From Desulfotalea sp. (GTDB lineage: Bacteria; Desulfobacterota; Desulfobulbia; Desulfobulbales; Desulfocapsaceae), in NCBI GenBank assembly GCA_002733995.1, contig NVXR01000040.1, positions 1 through 45,427 of the forward strand: a stretch of DNA of 45,427 nucleotides. The letters run 5' to 3'. Position numbers and translations under genes: made by a program. How positions within the stretch are numbered: the first letter of the stretch is position 1; every line of letters starts with the position of its first letter. The notes beneath the pieces were generated by a model. That model had not been told where the DNA came from. It worked only from the letters and a program-made list of their open reading frames with translations, and did no database searches. Below, piece after piece: positions 37,231 through 45,427 of the stretch.

Positions 37231-37491
37231 TTATTCTTCATCTTCTTCATTCCACCAATCTTCGACCCATTTAATAAAGTCTTTTATCTTTTGCAATACC
37301 CAATCTATAAAGCCTCTAAAAGTACCAGGCGGTGTGCCTTCAAATTCATCTGTTTCTTCAGAACTTAAATGTGTACCCGTAGCCTTGAATATAGCATCTT
37401 CAATAGCCACCGGAACGCTCGCCCCTGTATTGGCTTGTAAATAAGTGTAGGCTGCCCCTAACTCAGCTTCTAACTCTTCTAATCTTGTCAT
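37231..37491 (-). CDS. Protein with C-terminal amphipathic Trp-rich helix (86 aa)
   Basis: An 86-aa acidic protein. The last 30 residues (RGFIDWVLQKIKDFIKWVED then WWNEEDEE) form an amphipathic helix with several Trp residues, followed by an acidic end. Lies between tail-tip and lysis genes. It could be membrane-active or a virion-associated accessory. No family recognised. Confidence 0.5.
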   Translation of the reverse strand: MTRLEELEAELGAAYTYLQANTGASVPVAIEDAIFKATGTHLSSEETDEFEGTPPGTFRGFIDWVLQKIKDFIKWVEDWWNEEDEE

Positions 37492-37498
37492 TATATAT

Positions 37499-38419
37499 TT
37501 ATAAAAAATTACGCTTTTGTAAAGTAGCTTTGTCTTTCAAAGATACCTTAAATAATTTACGGTTGTTTGTGCTGTAATCATCACCCGCATCAATACTTCC
37601 GTCAAATGTCACCTCTAACCTTCTGTATTGTTTATAGTTGAATATGTCGTTAACCGATATGAAAATACTATCCGTCAATACAATGTTATCCGTGAACATG
37701 TCCCCTATAAAATCCGGTAGTAAAGCACATTCCAAAGTATATTTATTAACCTTGGTTGTCTGTATATCAATATCCCTTTGATTAGAGTCAACAAGTCGGT
37801 TAATTTCATACTCAGGAGCCAAAGAACCAAATTTACCATTGATTCTAACCATATTAGACCACTCCATACCCCGGTAATCTTCACCGTTAAGTATAGCCCC
37901 CATCTGTACAAATTCAACCTTTACAGACATATTGCTAGCAAGTTCATTCCATACTTGAACAGTAAACACATGCGATAAAGCCGTTACCGTAGTTCCAAAA
38001 TCAGTTTGAGTAACTTCTATTTGATAGTTGCCCGCCCCAAATGCGTTATAAATCAAAACCCAATCTATCCTGTACCCGGCCTTTAATGGTTGAGTGGTGT
38101 TAAATCCTACATCGAATAACTCACCATAAGTATTATCAATTAAATTTATTTCTGTACCGTCCGCTTTAATGACCTTAAAAGTGTACGAGCTTGTTGTGTC
38201 ACGTAAAGTAACTAATACACTCCTATAATCGTTCTTGTACGTGTTAGTTAAGTCACTAGGGAATACCCATACCTTTTCATTGTAGTTACACATGAAAGAA
38301 CACGTACAGAAATCAACTACATCTGAAACCTTTGGTAATTCAATGCCTAATCCATTTTCCGTACATAGCCATCCCCTTAGTGCCATTTCCTTACCTAATG
38401 TTATAGTTGAAAATATCAT
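37499..38419 (-). CDS. Tail-tip associated structural protein (306 aa)
   Basis: A 306-aa beta-rich protein. An N-terminal Cys cluster (DFCTCSFMCNYNEKVWVFPS) is striking. ATGA overlap with the 1242-aa gene upstream means coupled translation. A role in the distal tail is inferred from position. Confidence 0.55.
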   Translation of the reverse strand: MIFSTITLGKEMALRGWLCTENGLGIELPKVSDVVDFCTCSFMCNYNEKVWVFPSDLTNTYKNDYRSVLVTLRDTTSSYTFKVIKADGTEINLIDNTYGELFDVGFNTTQPLKAGYRIDWVLIYNAFGAGNYQIEVTQTDFGTTVTALSHVFTVQVWNELASNMSVKVEFVQMGAILNGEDYRGMEWSNMVRINGKFGSLAPEYEINRLVDSNQRDIDIQTTKVNKYTLECALLPDFIGDMFTDNIVLTDSIFISVNDIFNYKQYRRLEVTFDGSIDAGDDYSTNNRKLFKVSLKDKATLQKRNFL

Positions 38420-41400
38420 ACCTCTAAATCTCTTGATCTTAGCAGCGCACTAAATTTATACGCGCTTCCAATATTAATATTATTCGTATTTATTAACCCT
38501 TGTAAGAAAAAACTAGTACCATCCCAAGATATAAAAGACCTATTTAAACCCGGTGTTATTTGCTTTAAAGCGCTATTAGTTGGCGCGGTTATTAAAGTGC
38601 TTAATTCACTTATACCAAAGTCGCTAGGGCTGTCTACTGGTTCCATTCTTAAAATACCGTAATAGTCTACAGAAGGATCTACCAGAATAACATCTTTAAA
38701 ACCTCCGTTAGTTTGAGAAATAAACGAAAAACCAATGTGTTGTGCCCCTATGAATTTCTCCGTTTCTGTATTCGATGAGATGTCAAAATTCATTACATTA
38801 TTGTAGGCAGTACCGTCAATTATCCAATCCCCTGTTACAGTTAAATCATTTCCTTGTCTAATTACATCAAAAGCAAAATCCCCAACCTGAGCTGAACCCC
38901 AACCGAACCCAGATTCAGCGGTAACAAACTCGTCTATTTGGAAGCACCCATCTTTACCCATATCATATACCAAAGCCCATCTACAAAATCCGCTCGCAAC
39001 TGTTTGTATGGTATTAGTCGTTGTAGATCCAGGGGTATAAGCCGGGTTTAAATCTAATAACACCCCGCCCGTTGTGGCTATTAACGAAATTACATGCTCA
39101 ACGCCTAAACTATCCGTTAAAAATGCAATATTAAAACTCATAGCATCATTATCCGTATCATTAGAGAACATTTTCCCGCTTAATTGGTAATACTCGTACT
39201 GTTTCAGTGAGTACGCCCCATATACAGCATTGCAGTTTTGATTAGCTAATATTGAAGAGGCTGTCGAAGTATATAATGAAGCTGAACCCTTAGTAAATTG
39301 AGTGACACCATCTGTAAAAGTATCTATATCATCAGCCTGTTGATCTATCCAGTTGTCTAACCTAGAGAATGATCCAATAGTAAATTTGTTGCCATGAGCA
39401 AATTTATTCCATAAAGTGGCTACTTCCGTAAAATCAACATTTACACTAAATACCGGTTGGTTTGACGCATCCGGAGTGAATATGGCTCTTAGTTCTGTAT
39501 ACCTATTAGATATAATATTACCTTGTAAAGGCGTCCCAAGCGCATCATGAGTGCTTATGTCGCATATGTAACCGTCAGGGGTTAGATCATCAGTACTATA
39601 GTTGTAAGCTTGGAAATCCCCGGAAGACACAACGTAATTAGTGGCGATCCCGTTAACAGATAAATTAGCTGATATTAATACCCTCACCCTGTAATCGTTA
39701 GTAAATGAGTAACTAGATGAATTATTATTCAACCCATCGTGATCTTTTTGGGGATTATAAAACACAGTATCAGCACCTATTAACTCCAACCAATCTTGCC
39801 AGGCTATTTTATACCCCACGGTTAATTGATACGATTCGTAAACACCATCATTACCGATATTAACTAGCTCCAATGAATTAAATATATCTGAATCTTCCAA
39901 TATATAACCCCTTGTAGAGTTTAGGTTTATATTTTGAACATCATTTACAAGCACTTGACTAGATAAATCTACGTTTAACGATCTAATATCGAACCAACTA
40001 TTTGTAACAGTATTAAATGCCACTAACTTAATATCTAATGAATCTAAATTTACATCAATATTATCATGTTTGTTTTTAACTCTAAATATTGACTGACATA
40101 ATTGCCCGTCTTCAATAAACATTTTGCCGTTTGTATACCCTATAGTATGGTCTAGGGTTTCTCTTATTCCCCCGTGATTTATTGCGTTCCCCCAATTATT
40201 AGCATCGTTAAATATAACATGTGATTCAGCGGTATTAAATTCTATAGATCTAAAAAAAGTTTTCGTATAATTAGCGGGAGACCCATTAAAATTCCTGCCC
40301 CCTATGTAGAATGGAAGCGAAGAATATAAATCAGGCCCATAGATATCAGTACCTATAACATTACCGTTTATTGTCATTTCCATCACAGAGCTACTTGTAG
40401 CTGTGAATCTCATTGTCATAATATCCGAAGTGTACGCAGATATGTTAACAGTTATAATGCCTCCTATTTGGATTTGAATCCGTAATGATGAATCATCAGG
40501 ATCTCCATTTATTTGAATTAAACCAATTGGCCCTGGAGCGTCATGGAACCCGAAAGCTACAGTATTAACACTTACAACCTCTTCGTATTTAAATACCAAC
40601 TCTAAATAATCACCTGTAGTATTTAAAATAGGAACAATGCCTAAATCCATATAGTTACCCGTTGAATATTGGTTGAATCTCAATCCGTAATCGTTGGATA
40701 AACTATCCGGGTGGGGGATTTGTTGCAGCGTAGTAACCTCAAATAGACCCTCAATATCCGAAGTCTTTTGATACACATTTACATCCATTGTATTAACTAC
40801 TTTCCCTCCGCTATTAACGTTTTGCGTAGCGTCTTGGATGGTGTATGTTAACACATAGTCCTGATCGTTAGTTATTAGCGCTTTATGATTAGTGGAATAA
40901 ACCAACTCAAAAGAAACATCTAATTGAGTTGTGCTAATTAAAGAACATGTGTAGTTTTTTATAATATCACCGTTGTAAGCCCCTGCAGCTTCTAGTGTCC
41001 GGGCTGTTTCAGCTAGCCAAATAGCATCGTGATCGCTAGAACTAAAAGTATATTTAGAGCTATCTATTAAAGCGGAATGACCTATAACCAAGGGCATAGA
41101 TGCTGTAATTAATGCACTAGCCGAATTAATACTAAACGTTACTCTAGTGGTTTTATCCACTTCTATTTTTGTTGCTGCAATAGAATCAGTTACATTAAAA
41201 TACACTAAGTCTATTAGAGTGTAGTCATCTGGAAACCCGTTAAAAGATTCATTCACATAACCCACACTACCATCTAGCGTATCTATTTCCGCTTTTTTAG
41301 CCGTGTTCGGGTCGTTTACTACCGTTCTCCATTCAGTTAAACATACATATTTCAGAGATAAAGATCCGTTGAATACATCCAATGGAGGCGCTATTATTCC

Positions 41401-42144
41401 CTTTAGAGAATCTAATTCCCCATCCCTATATAGCGGTGTTATTCTAAAATCATGCTCGATAACAAACTCCTGAGTAGTTGATTCGGGGAAAATAACATCC
41501 CGGTCAATAACTAAAGAGTCAAAATTAACCCGGCTACTACCGGTAAACCCTGCTTTATTAAGACCCATTCTAATGCCATTGCTCCAAGTGCCAGGAACCC
41601 CGTGGTCTATAGCTGAGTATGAAAATAAAATATCGCTATTAGTAAGTAACGATTGAGAAGAAAACGAATCGGCATTTTCTATTAATGCGTATTTATAACT
41701 TAACGATGTAATATCTGTTAACCCCGTGATCCAACCTTGTTTACCTTGAAAAACATTCACCCCGTTCGGTAGTGCTGAATTTTGGGTTACGGTTGTGGTT
41801 CCTAATACTATTTCACCGCCTGTAATGGAAGTTACTACCCCGTTATATTGACCGGTTGCAGCCCCATCATTCCAACTAAATTTTACTGTATCACCTACAG
41901 ACATCCCGGAATAATCAGCGGTTAGATCTGTAATTCTTAATGTATTCCCTACTGAGTCGGCTAATACATCAAACGTAGTCATTTGAGTCCACCAATCCAC
42001 CTGGACGGTTAACTGAGCCTTAATGCGTTCTGTTACTCCACCTTTTAGATGAGTCGCAAAATCAGTAAGGTTTAATGAAAAGTTATCCCCATTATTTAAT
42101 TGAGCAAAGAACTTACTTCCTATTAATCGAATTGCCGAACTCAT
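38416..42144 (-). CDS. Large tail-tip/host-recognition protein (1242 aa)
   Basis: The largest gene. The product is Asn/Ser/Thr-rich and beta-rich throughout, with at least one ConA/LamG-like module around residues 480-650 (YLELVFKYEEV, then MTMRFTATSSSVMEMTING and LPFYIGGRNFNG) and another in the C-terminal third (about 950-1200). It lies at the tail-tip end of the late operon, after the tape measure and distal tail genes. It is the best candidate for the central tail-tip receptor-binding protein. Confidence 0.65.
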   Translation of the reverse strand: MSSAIRLIGSKFFAQLNNGDNFSLNLTDFATHLKGGVTERIKAQLTVQVDWWTQMTTFDVLADSVGNTLRITDLTADYSGMSVGDTVKFSWNDGAATGQYNGVVTSITGGEIVLGTTTVTQNSALPNGVNVFQGKQGWITGLTDITSLSYKYALIENADSFSSQSLLTNSDILFSYSAIDHGVPGTWSNGIRMGLNKAGFTGSSRVNFDSLVIDRDVIFPESTTQEFVIEHDFRITPLYRDGELDSLKGIIAPPLDVFNGSLSLKYVCLTEWRTVVNDPNTAKKAEIDTLDGSVGYVNESFNGFPDDYTLIDLVYFNVTDSIAATKIEVDKTTRVTFSINSASALITASMPLVIGHSALIDSSKYTFSSSDHDAIWLAETARTLEAAGAYNGDIIKNYTCSLISTTQLDVSFELVYSTNHKALITNDQDYVLTYTIQDATQNVNSGGKVVNTMDVNVYQKTSDIEGLFEVTTLQQIPHPDSLSNDYGLRFNQYSTGNYMDLGIVPILNTTGDYLELVFKYEEVVSVNTVAFGFHDAPGPIGLIQINGDPDDSSLRIQIQIGGIITVNISAYTSDIMTMRFTATSSSVMEMTINGNVIGTDIYGPDLYSSLPFYIGGRNFNGSPANYTKTFFRSIEFNTAESHVIFNDANNWGNAINHGGIRETLDHTIGYTNGKMFIEDGQLCQSIFRVKNKHDNIDVNLDSLDIKLVAFNTVTNSWFDIRSLNVDLSSQVLVNDVQNINLNSTRGYILEDSDIFNSLELVNIGNDGVYESYQLTVGYKIAWQDWLELIGADTVFYNPQKDHDGLNNNSSSYSFTNDYRVRVLISANLSVNGIATNYVVSSGDFQAYNYSTDDLTPDGYICDISTHDALGTPLQGNIISNRYTELRAIFTPDASNQPVFSVNVDFTEVATLWNKFAHGNKFTIGSFSRLDNWIDQQADDIDTFTDGVTQFTKGSASLYTSTASSILANQNCNAVYGAYSLKQYEYYQLSGKMFSNDTDNDAMSFNIAFLTDSLGVEHVISLIATTGGVLLDLNPAYTPGSTTTNTIQTVASGFCRWALVYDMGKDGCFQIDEFVTAESGFGWGSAQVGDFAFDVIRQGNDLTVTGDWIIDGTAYNNVMNFDISSNTETEKFIGAQHIGFSFISQTNGGFKDVILVDPSVDYYGILRMEPVDSPSDFGISELSTLITAPTNSALKQITPGLNRSFISWDGTSFFLQGLINTNNINIGSAYKFSALLRSRDLEV

Positions 42145-42374
42145 ATTTTACTCTTAATAATGTTTTTTAATTCTTCCGGGGTCGGTTGTTGCTTTGCTAA
42201 AGTTTCGAAGTTAAGCCCTTTTACTACATCCCTAACCTTTTGTTTATCTTCATTTGATAAACTACTTTCTTTTAATACTTCTTCCGACAATCTAGCCGGT
42301 AACGTATCTATACCCCCAATTTTATCCATCAAACCTTTAAGTTTACCAATAGATTCCATTAAATTATGGCTCAT
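42141..42374 (-). CDS. Small helical tail-region protein (77 aa)
   Basis: A 77-aa helical protein (MSHNLMESIGKLKGLMDKIG). It overlaps the genes on both sides (11 bp upstream, ATGA downstream), so it is translated with the two tail-tip proteins. No family recognised; possibly a tail-tip assembly aid. Confidence 0.55.
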   Translation of the reverse strand: MSHNLMESIGKLKGLMDKIGGIDTLPARLSEEVLKESSLSNEDKQKVRDVVKGLNFETLAKQQPTPEELKNIIKSKI

Positions 42375-44133
42375 ACGTGATTTCTTTTAGCTTATTAGTG
42401 TAAATCTGTTGTACTTCTATGTCTGCTATTACCATGTCACTACTAAATTGCCATTCTGGTATAGTTCTGAACTTTGCATTACGACCATCAGGCATTACGA
42501 AAGTACCATTTTTTAGCGTCTTTTGAAAATCCGACAAAGTAAAAGGCATTGACACCGCATCGTATAAAATCTTTTGACCTAATTTCTTACCGGTTACAAA
42601 TGACTTACCACCGTGATACTTTACTACTAGCGCTTTAGCTGATAGGATAGTCCTATGATTAACAGGCATCGACCCATTAATTAACGGAACACATTTAGCT
42701 ACCGAATAATCATTTTGTGAAACCTTCAATACATTGATCCTGTTTTGTTCAATTTTATTAGCTAGATTAGATCGTTTATTAAATATTTTAGCCACTTTAT
42801 CCGCTGCCTTGGCCAATTCAAACATAGCTGATTCAACGGGACTTAATTTTATTTTATTACTACCTAGTGCTAAAGGTATTTCAGTCCTATCTAAGCCCTT
42901 AATAACAACGTTTTTGATATTGCTTGTGGATATAGGTAATGTTTTTATTTCATACGCTGTACCGGTGTAGTTCTCGACCGTCCATTCATCATTAGTATCA
43001 GTAATAAAAGTTGTTAATCTAGTCTGCTTTAAATCGAATGTATTGTATTTTTTGGACTGAAAATTAAGATCTATTCTAGGTGTGAAGGTGGCAGTCTTTA
43101 ACCAAAAAGGATCATCTACATTGCGCAAGTGGACTTCATTACCAATAACATCAACCTTTGCATAAAACATTCGTTTGCATATTTCAAACATTTCAGTAAC
43201 CAGGTATCCAAAATCGCCATTACTAGGAATACCCTTTTGTGTTGGAACGTTTTTAGGTATGATGCCGGAAACTATTCCTGTTTCATCTGTGAAAGGTTTA
43301 GTAGGCAAGTAATGGAATACGTCAAGCTCTGGAATAGGACTTATAAATGTATACCCGTAATGAGTACATACCTTATCCAATAAGGTTCTATACTTACATC
43401 CTTTATTATTAACGATTGGAGGAAGTAATAGGCTAATTAGATCCGTGACCATTTTAATTAATAAAGCCATAATAGCGATTATATAAGCTATCTGAAGAAC
43501 TGCGATAACTATAGCGTATATAGTAGCCGCTATACCTCCTGTAATACCTCCGGTGGTATGCGCTACTACGTTAGCTACTGAATCTGGGATATCTTTTATT
43601 GCATCTGTTAATTGTTTTGATACTATGTAAATTGAAATTATAGCCATTGCCACTTCGACAAATGAGGATTTTTTTATAATGGCTGTTTTAATAATAGTGA
43701 AATCACTATCTTTAATCACTCCGGTTTCATACAGAAAACCATACGTAACACCCTCGATTTGATCGGTGAAATTTGTAATAGTGTTTTTACCTCTGAATTT
43801 AACGCTAATTTTATTCGGGGCTTCTTCTGATCCAAATGATGGGGCTAGTTCTTCGTAATTATCTGAGGTATCAATAAACCCCTCGAATATTTGTATCTCA
43901 TTGGTTCCTTCTCTATACCTCAACTCGGCATCCATACCCTCGAATATGTTACCTCCTGCGACATGATTAATAACCTCCTGGGCTGCATCCATAACTAAAG
44001 ACATTCTTTCAATCTCTATCTCCGGTTGATTAGAGTTAACCCCAAAGGCGGCTGATACCTTTAATTCAGCCCATTGCTCCGGTTCGGTTACTTTCTTTCC
44101 GTTGATTAATAAACTTAGTTCCGTTACGCCCAT
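42364..44133 (-). CDS. Distal tail / tail-tip protein with hydrophobic insert (589 aa)
   Basis: A 589-aa protein after the tape measure gene, which it overlaps by 10 bp. The N-terminal 145 residues are a beta domain (MGVTELSLLINGKKVTEPEQ). A long hydrophobic insert covers about residues 158-172 and 196-238 (GITGGIAATIYAIVIAVLQI and following). The rest looks like a baseplate hub type fold (residues 250-580). The insert may enter the host membrane when DNA is injected. Confidence 0.6.
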   Translation of the reverse strand: MGVTELSLLINGKKVTEPEQWAELKVSAAFGVNSNQPEIEIERMSLVMDAAQEVINHVAGGNIFEGMDAELRYREGTNEIQIFEGFIDTSDNYEELAPSFGSEEAPNKISVKFRGKNTITNFTDQIEGVTYGFLYETGVIKDSDFTIIKTAIIKKSSFVEVAMAIISIYIVSKQLTDAIKDIPDSVANVVAHTTGGITGGIAATIYAIVIAVLQIAYIIAIMALLIKMVTDLISLLLPPIVNNKGCKYRTLLDKVCTHYGYTFISPIPELDVFHYLPTKPFTDETGIVSGIIPKNVPTQKGIPSNGDFGYLVTEMFEICKRMFYAKVDVIGNEVHLRNVDDPFWLKTATFTPRIDLNFQSKKYNTFDLKQTRLTTFITDTNDEWTVENYTGTAYEIKTLPISTSNIKNVVIKGLDRTEIPLALGSNKIKLSPVESAMFELAKAADKVAKIFNKRSNLANKIEQNRINVLKVSQNDYSVAKCVPLINGSMPVNHRTILSAKALVVKYHGGKSFVTGKKLGQKILYDAVSMPFTLSDFQKTLKNGTFVMPDGRNAKFRTIPEWQFSSDMVIADIEVQQIYTNKLKEITYEP

Positions 44134-45427
44134 GTTGTATTCGCTTTAGTTCTTATCCTTTCGATTTTCCCTTGTGATTTAATGGTTTGTATGTGATACT
44201 TACCTTTAGCATCGTAATCGTAATTAGATGTTGGCATATTTTTAGGTAAACTTTCTAGTGTTCTTTGCATCTTATTAACGGCTATAATTAACTCGCCATT
44301 ATCACCATTGATTACATTCAACCCTATGTTACTATCCGTTAATAGGTTCCTGTTTTCGCTGTTTACAATGTCCTTTATCTGGTCACGGGTTTTGAATCCT
44401 ACATCGGAACGGTCTTTTTGTGACCATACTTGTTCTTTAGCGTGAACAAACCCCGTAACACCTCCGTACTGGTCGCTCATTATCACATCACTACTTGTTT
44501 CGTCCGTACCATCAAAGAAGCTAGGAGCGGCTTGTATGGCTGCTAGGATAGCGTTATAGTTTCCTAATGTCTTCCCTAAATCACCACCGTTTTCACCTAA
44601 GTTTTTTAATAGTGCTATTGCGGCCTCTGCTCGTTGGGCTTTCTTCCGGTTGGCTTCTTTTTTAGCCTCTAGTTCCTCGGTTCTTCTTTCCTCTACTGCT
44701 AATGATTGCAAAGCGTCTTCATTACCGGCCTCAATACCTGCCCGGATTCGATCTTGTGCGTCTTTTGATTGAACTAATTCCTTGTCAATTGCCTCATTAC
44801 GTTTATCGAATGACTTTTGTATGATAGCATCAATCGCATCTATTGACTTTTCGATTAATTCTTTTCGTTTAGCCTCGTTTTCCGCTGTTGCTTCTAATGC
44901 TTTTTCTGCTTTGTCCTCGTCACGTTCTAATTGTTCATCAGCGGCTATTTGCTGTTGCTCTAATAACAGATCGTTTAACTCTTTGTGTAGTCTGGCTTCC
45001 TCAATAGATCCGGCTTTCACCACTTCTAATCTAGCGTTTACGTTTTCTATTTCATTTGTTAATCTTTCATCTTCTAATTGTTCGAACTTTTCAACGTTGG
45101 TAGATGCCAAAGCTACCTCTTGGTCTGCGATGTCCCTTTGTAATTCTGATAGTTCCGTTTCAGATTCAACTAGATCTTGATTAGCTTCTATTAAATCTTG
45201 TTGCGCAATCTTACGCTCTCGTATAATCTCCAATACCCTACCAAATGTAACATCATCCAAATCAGCGTTACGCAATCGTTGACGTATAACCTCTTCGTCC
45301 GATTCTAATGCTAATTCATCAAGGTTTAATTTCTCTCCTGTAAACTCTTCGACTAGTTTAATTTGTTGCTCAAAGGATTTGTTTGTCAACTCTTCGGTTT
45401 CTTTGAATAAAGCCCTACGAACATCTA
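44124..45427 (-). CDS. Tail tape measure protein, C-terminal part (continues from position 1)
   Basis: Encodes the last 400 or so residues of the 918-aa tape measure protein; the frame joins position 1 to 45328. The stretch from residue about 520 to 770 is a long Glu/Lys-rich coiled coil (EDKAEKALEATAENEAKRKE). The end has SFFDGTDETSSDVIMSDQYG with FVHAKEQVW, a typical C-terminal module of tape measure proteins of this group. The apparent start near 45389 is an internal TTG (Leu) codon and not the true start. Bases 45329-45427 are the repeated 99 bp. Confidence 0.88.
   Translation of the reverse strand, partial: DVRRALFKETEELTNKSFEQQIKLVEEFTGEKLNLDELALESDEEVIRQRLRNADLDDVTFGRVLEIIRERKIAQQDLIEANQDLVESETELSELQRDIADQEVALASTNVEKFEQLEDERLTNEIENVNARLEVVKAGSIEEARLHKELNDLLLEQQQIAADEQLERDEDKAEKALEATAENEAKRKELIEKSIDAIDAIIQKSFDKRNEAIDKELVQSKDAQDRIRAGIEAGNEDALQSLAVEERRTEELEAKKEANRKKAQRAEAAIALLKNLGENGGDLGKTLGNYNAILAAIQAAPSFFDGTDETSSDVIMSDQYGGVTGFVHAKEQVWSQKDRSDVGFKTRDQIKDIVNSENRNLLTDSNIGLNVINGDNGELIIAVNKMQRTLESLPKNMPTSNYDYDAKGKYHIQTIKSQGKIERIRTKANTTWA
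45329..45427. repeat. 99-bp terminal direct repeat (copy 2)
   Basis: Exact copy of bases 1-99. It should be removed once when the genome is circularised. Confidence 0.95.

Noticed and set aside
44124..45389. A separate 421-aa gene starting near 45389
   Set aside because: The start is an internal TTG (Leu) codon of the tape measure gene, whose frame continues through the circular join to ATG 1552.

Overview
The window is a complete, circularly closed genome of a tailed double-stranded DNA phage, most likely a siphovirus of a Bacteroidota host (flavobacterial type). The first 99 bases (1-99) are repeated exactly as the last 99 (45329-45427), so the unique genome is 45,328 bp and the linear cut falls inside the tape measure gene. 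Every convincing gene lies on the minus strand. The DNA is AT-rich. Promoters look like the Bacteroidota form (TTG or TTTG, then TAnnTTTG), and most start codons have an A-rich leader such as AAAACTAAnAGATATG instead of a Shine-Dalgarno sequence. The packaging, holin and recombination families are ones common in phages of this phylum. I saw no integrase, excisionase or clear CI-type repressor, so a virulent lifestyle is the simplest reading. No tRNA or CRISPR array was found, and no gene-free stretch exceeds about 220 bases.

In transcription order (decreasing coordinate), the early region starts at about 35.55 kb, just past twin terminators, with a strong promoter. It holds small unknown genes, a RusA resolvase, a probable HTH protein, a Sak-like (DUF1071) annealing protein, a DUF1367/NinB-like protein, an HNH homing endonuclease and an OB-fold ssDNA-binding protein (35.5-30.3 kb). 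A ParB-like protein and many small accessory genes follow, including a C5 cytosine methyltransferase (30.1-25.0 kb). A promoter and an attenuator-like leader then precede the replication cassette (24.7-22.8 kb), whose initiator gene carries seven 11-12 bp iterons, a likely origin. Small early genes with hairpin-rich leaders follow (22.7-19.2 kb), and then a lipoprotein gene with its own promoter.

The late region begins near 18.6 kb: small terminase, HNH protein, large terminase, portal with a four-cysteine insert, a HeH/LEM-like protein, a scaffold-like protein, three or four small genes in RNA-structured surroundings, major capsid protein, and a group of fibre or adhesin genes (9.3-4.6 kb) with a duplicated anchor domain. 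Connector, tail tube and a possible frameshifted chaperone pair precede the tape measure gene, which crosses the window ends (1552 to 1, then 45328 to 44124). After it come tail-tip proteins (44.1-37.5 kb) and the lysis genes (37.2-35.7 kb: membrane protein, spanin-like pair, M15 endolysin, 21-codon coupler, three-TM-type holin), ended by the twin terminators.

The most unusual signals are a hairpin element present twice (12.04 and 34.97 kb) with the same 11-nt loop length and mutually complementary loops, a branched-RNA-like segment beside the first copy, a TTTAAAA frameshift site joining the two genes before the tape measure, iterons inside the replication gene, and a free-standing copy of a fibre anchor domain. 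Family names come from motif recognition by eye; no database search was run.
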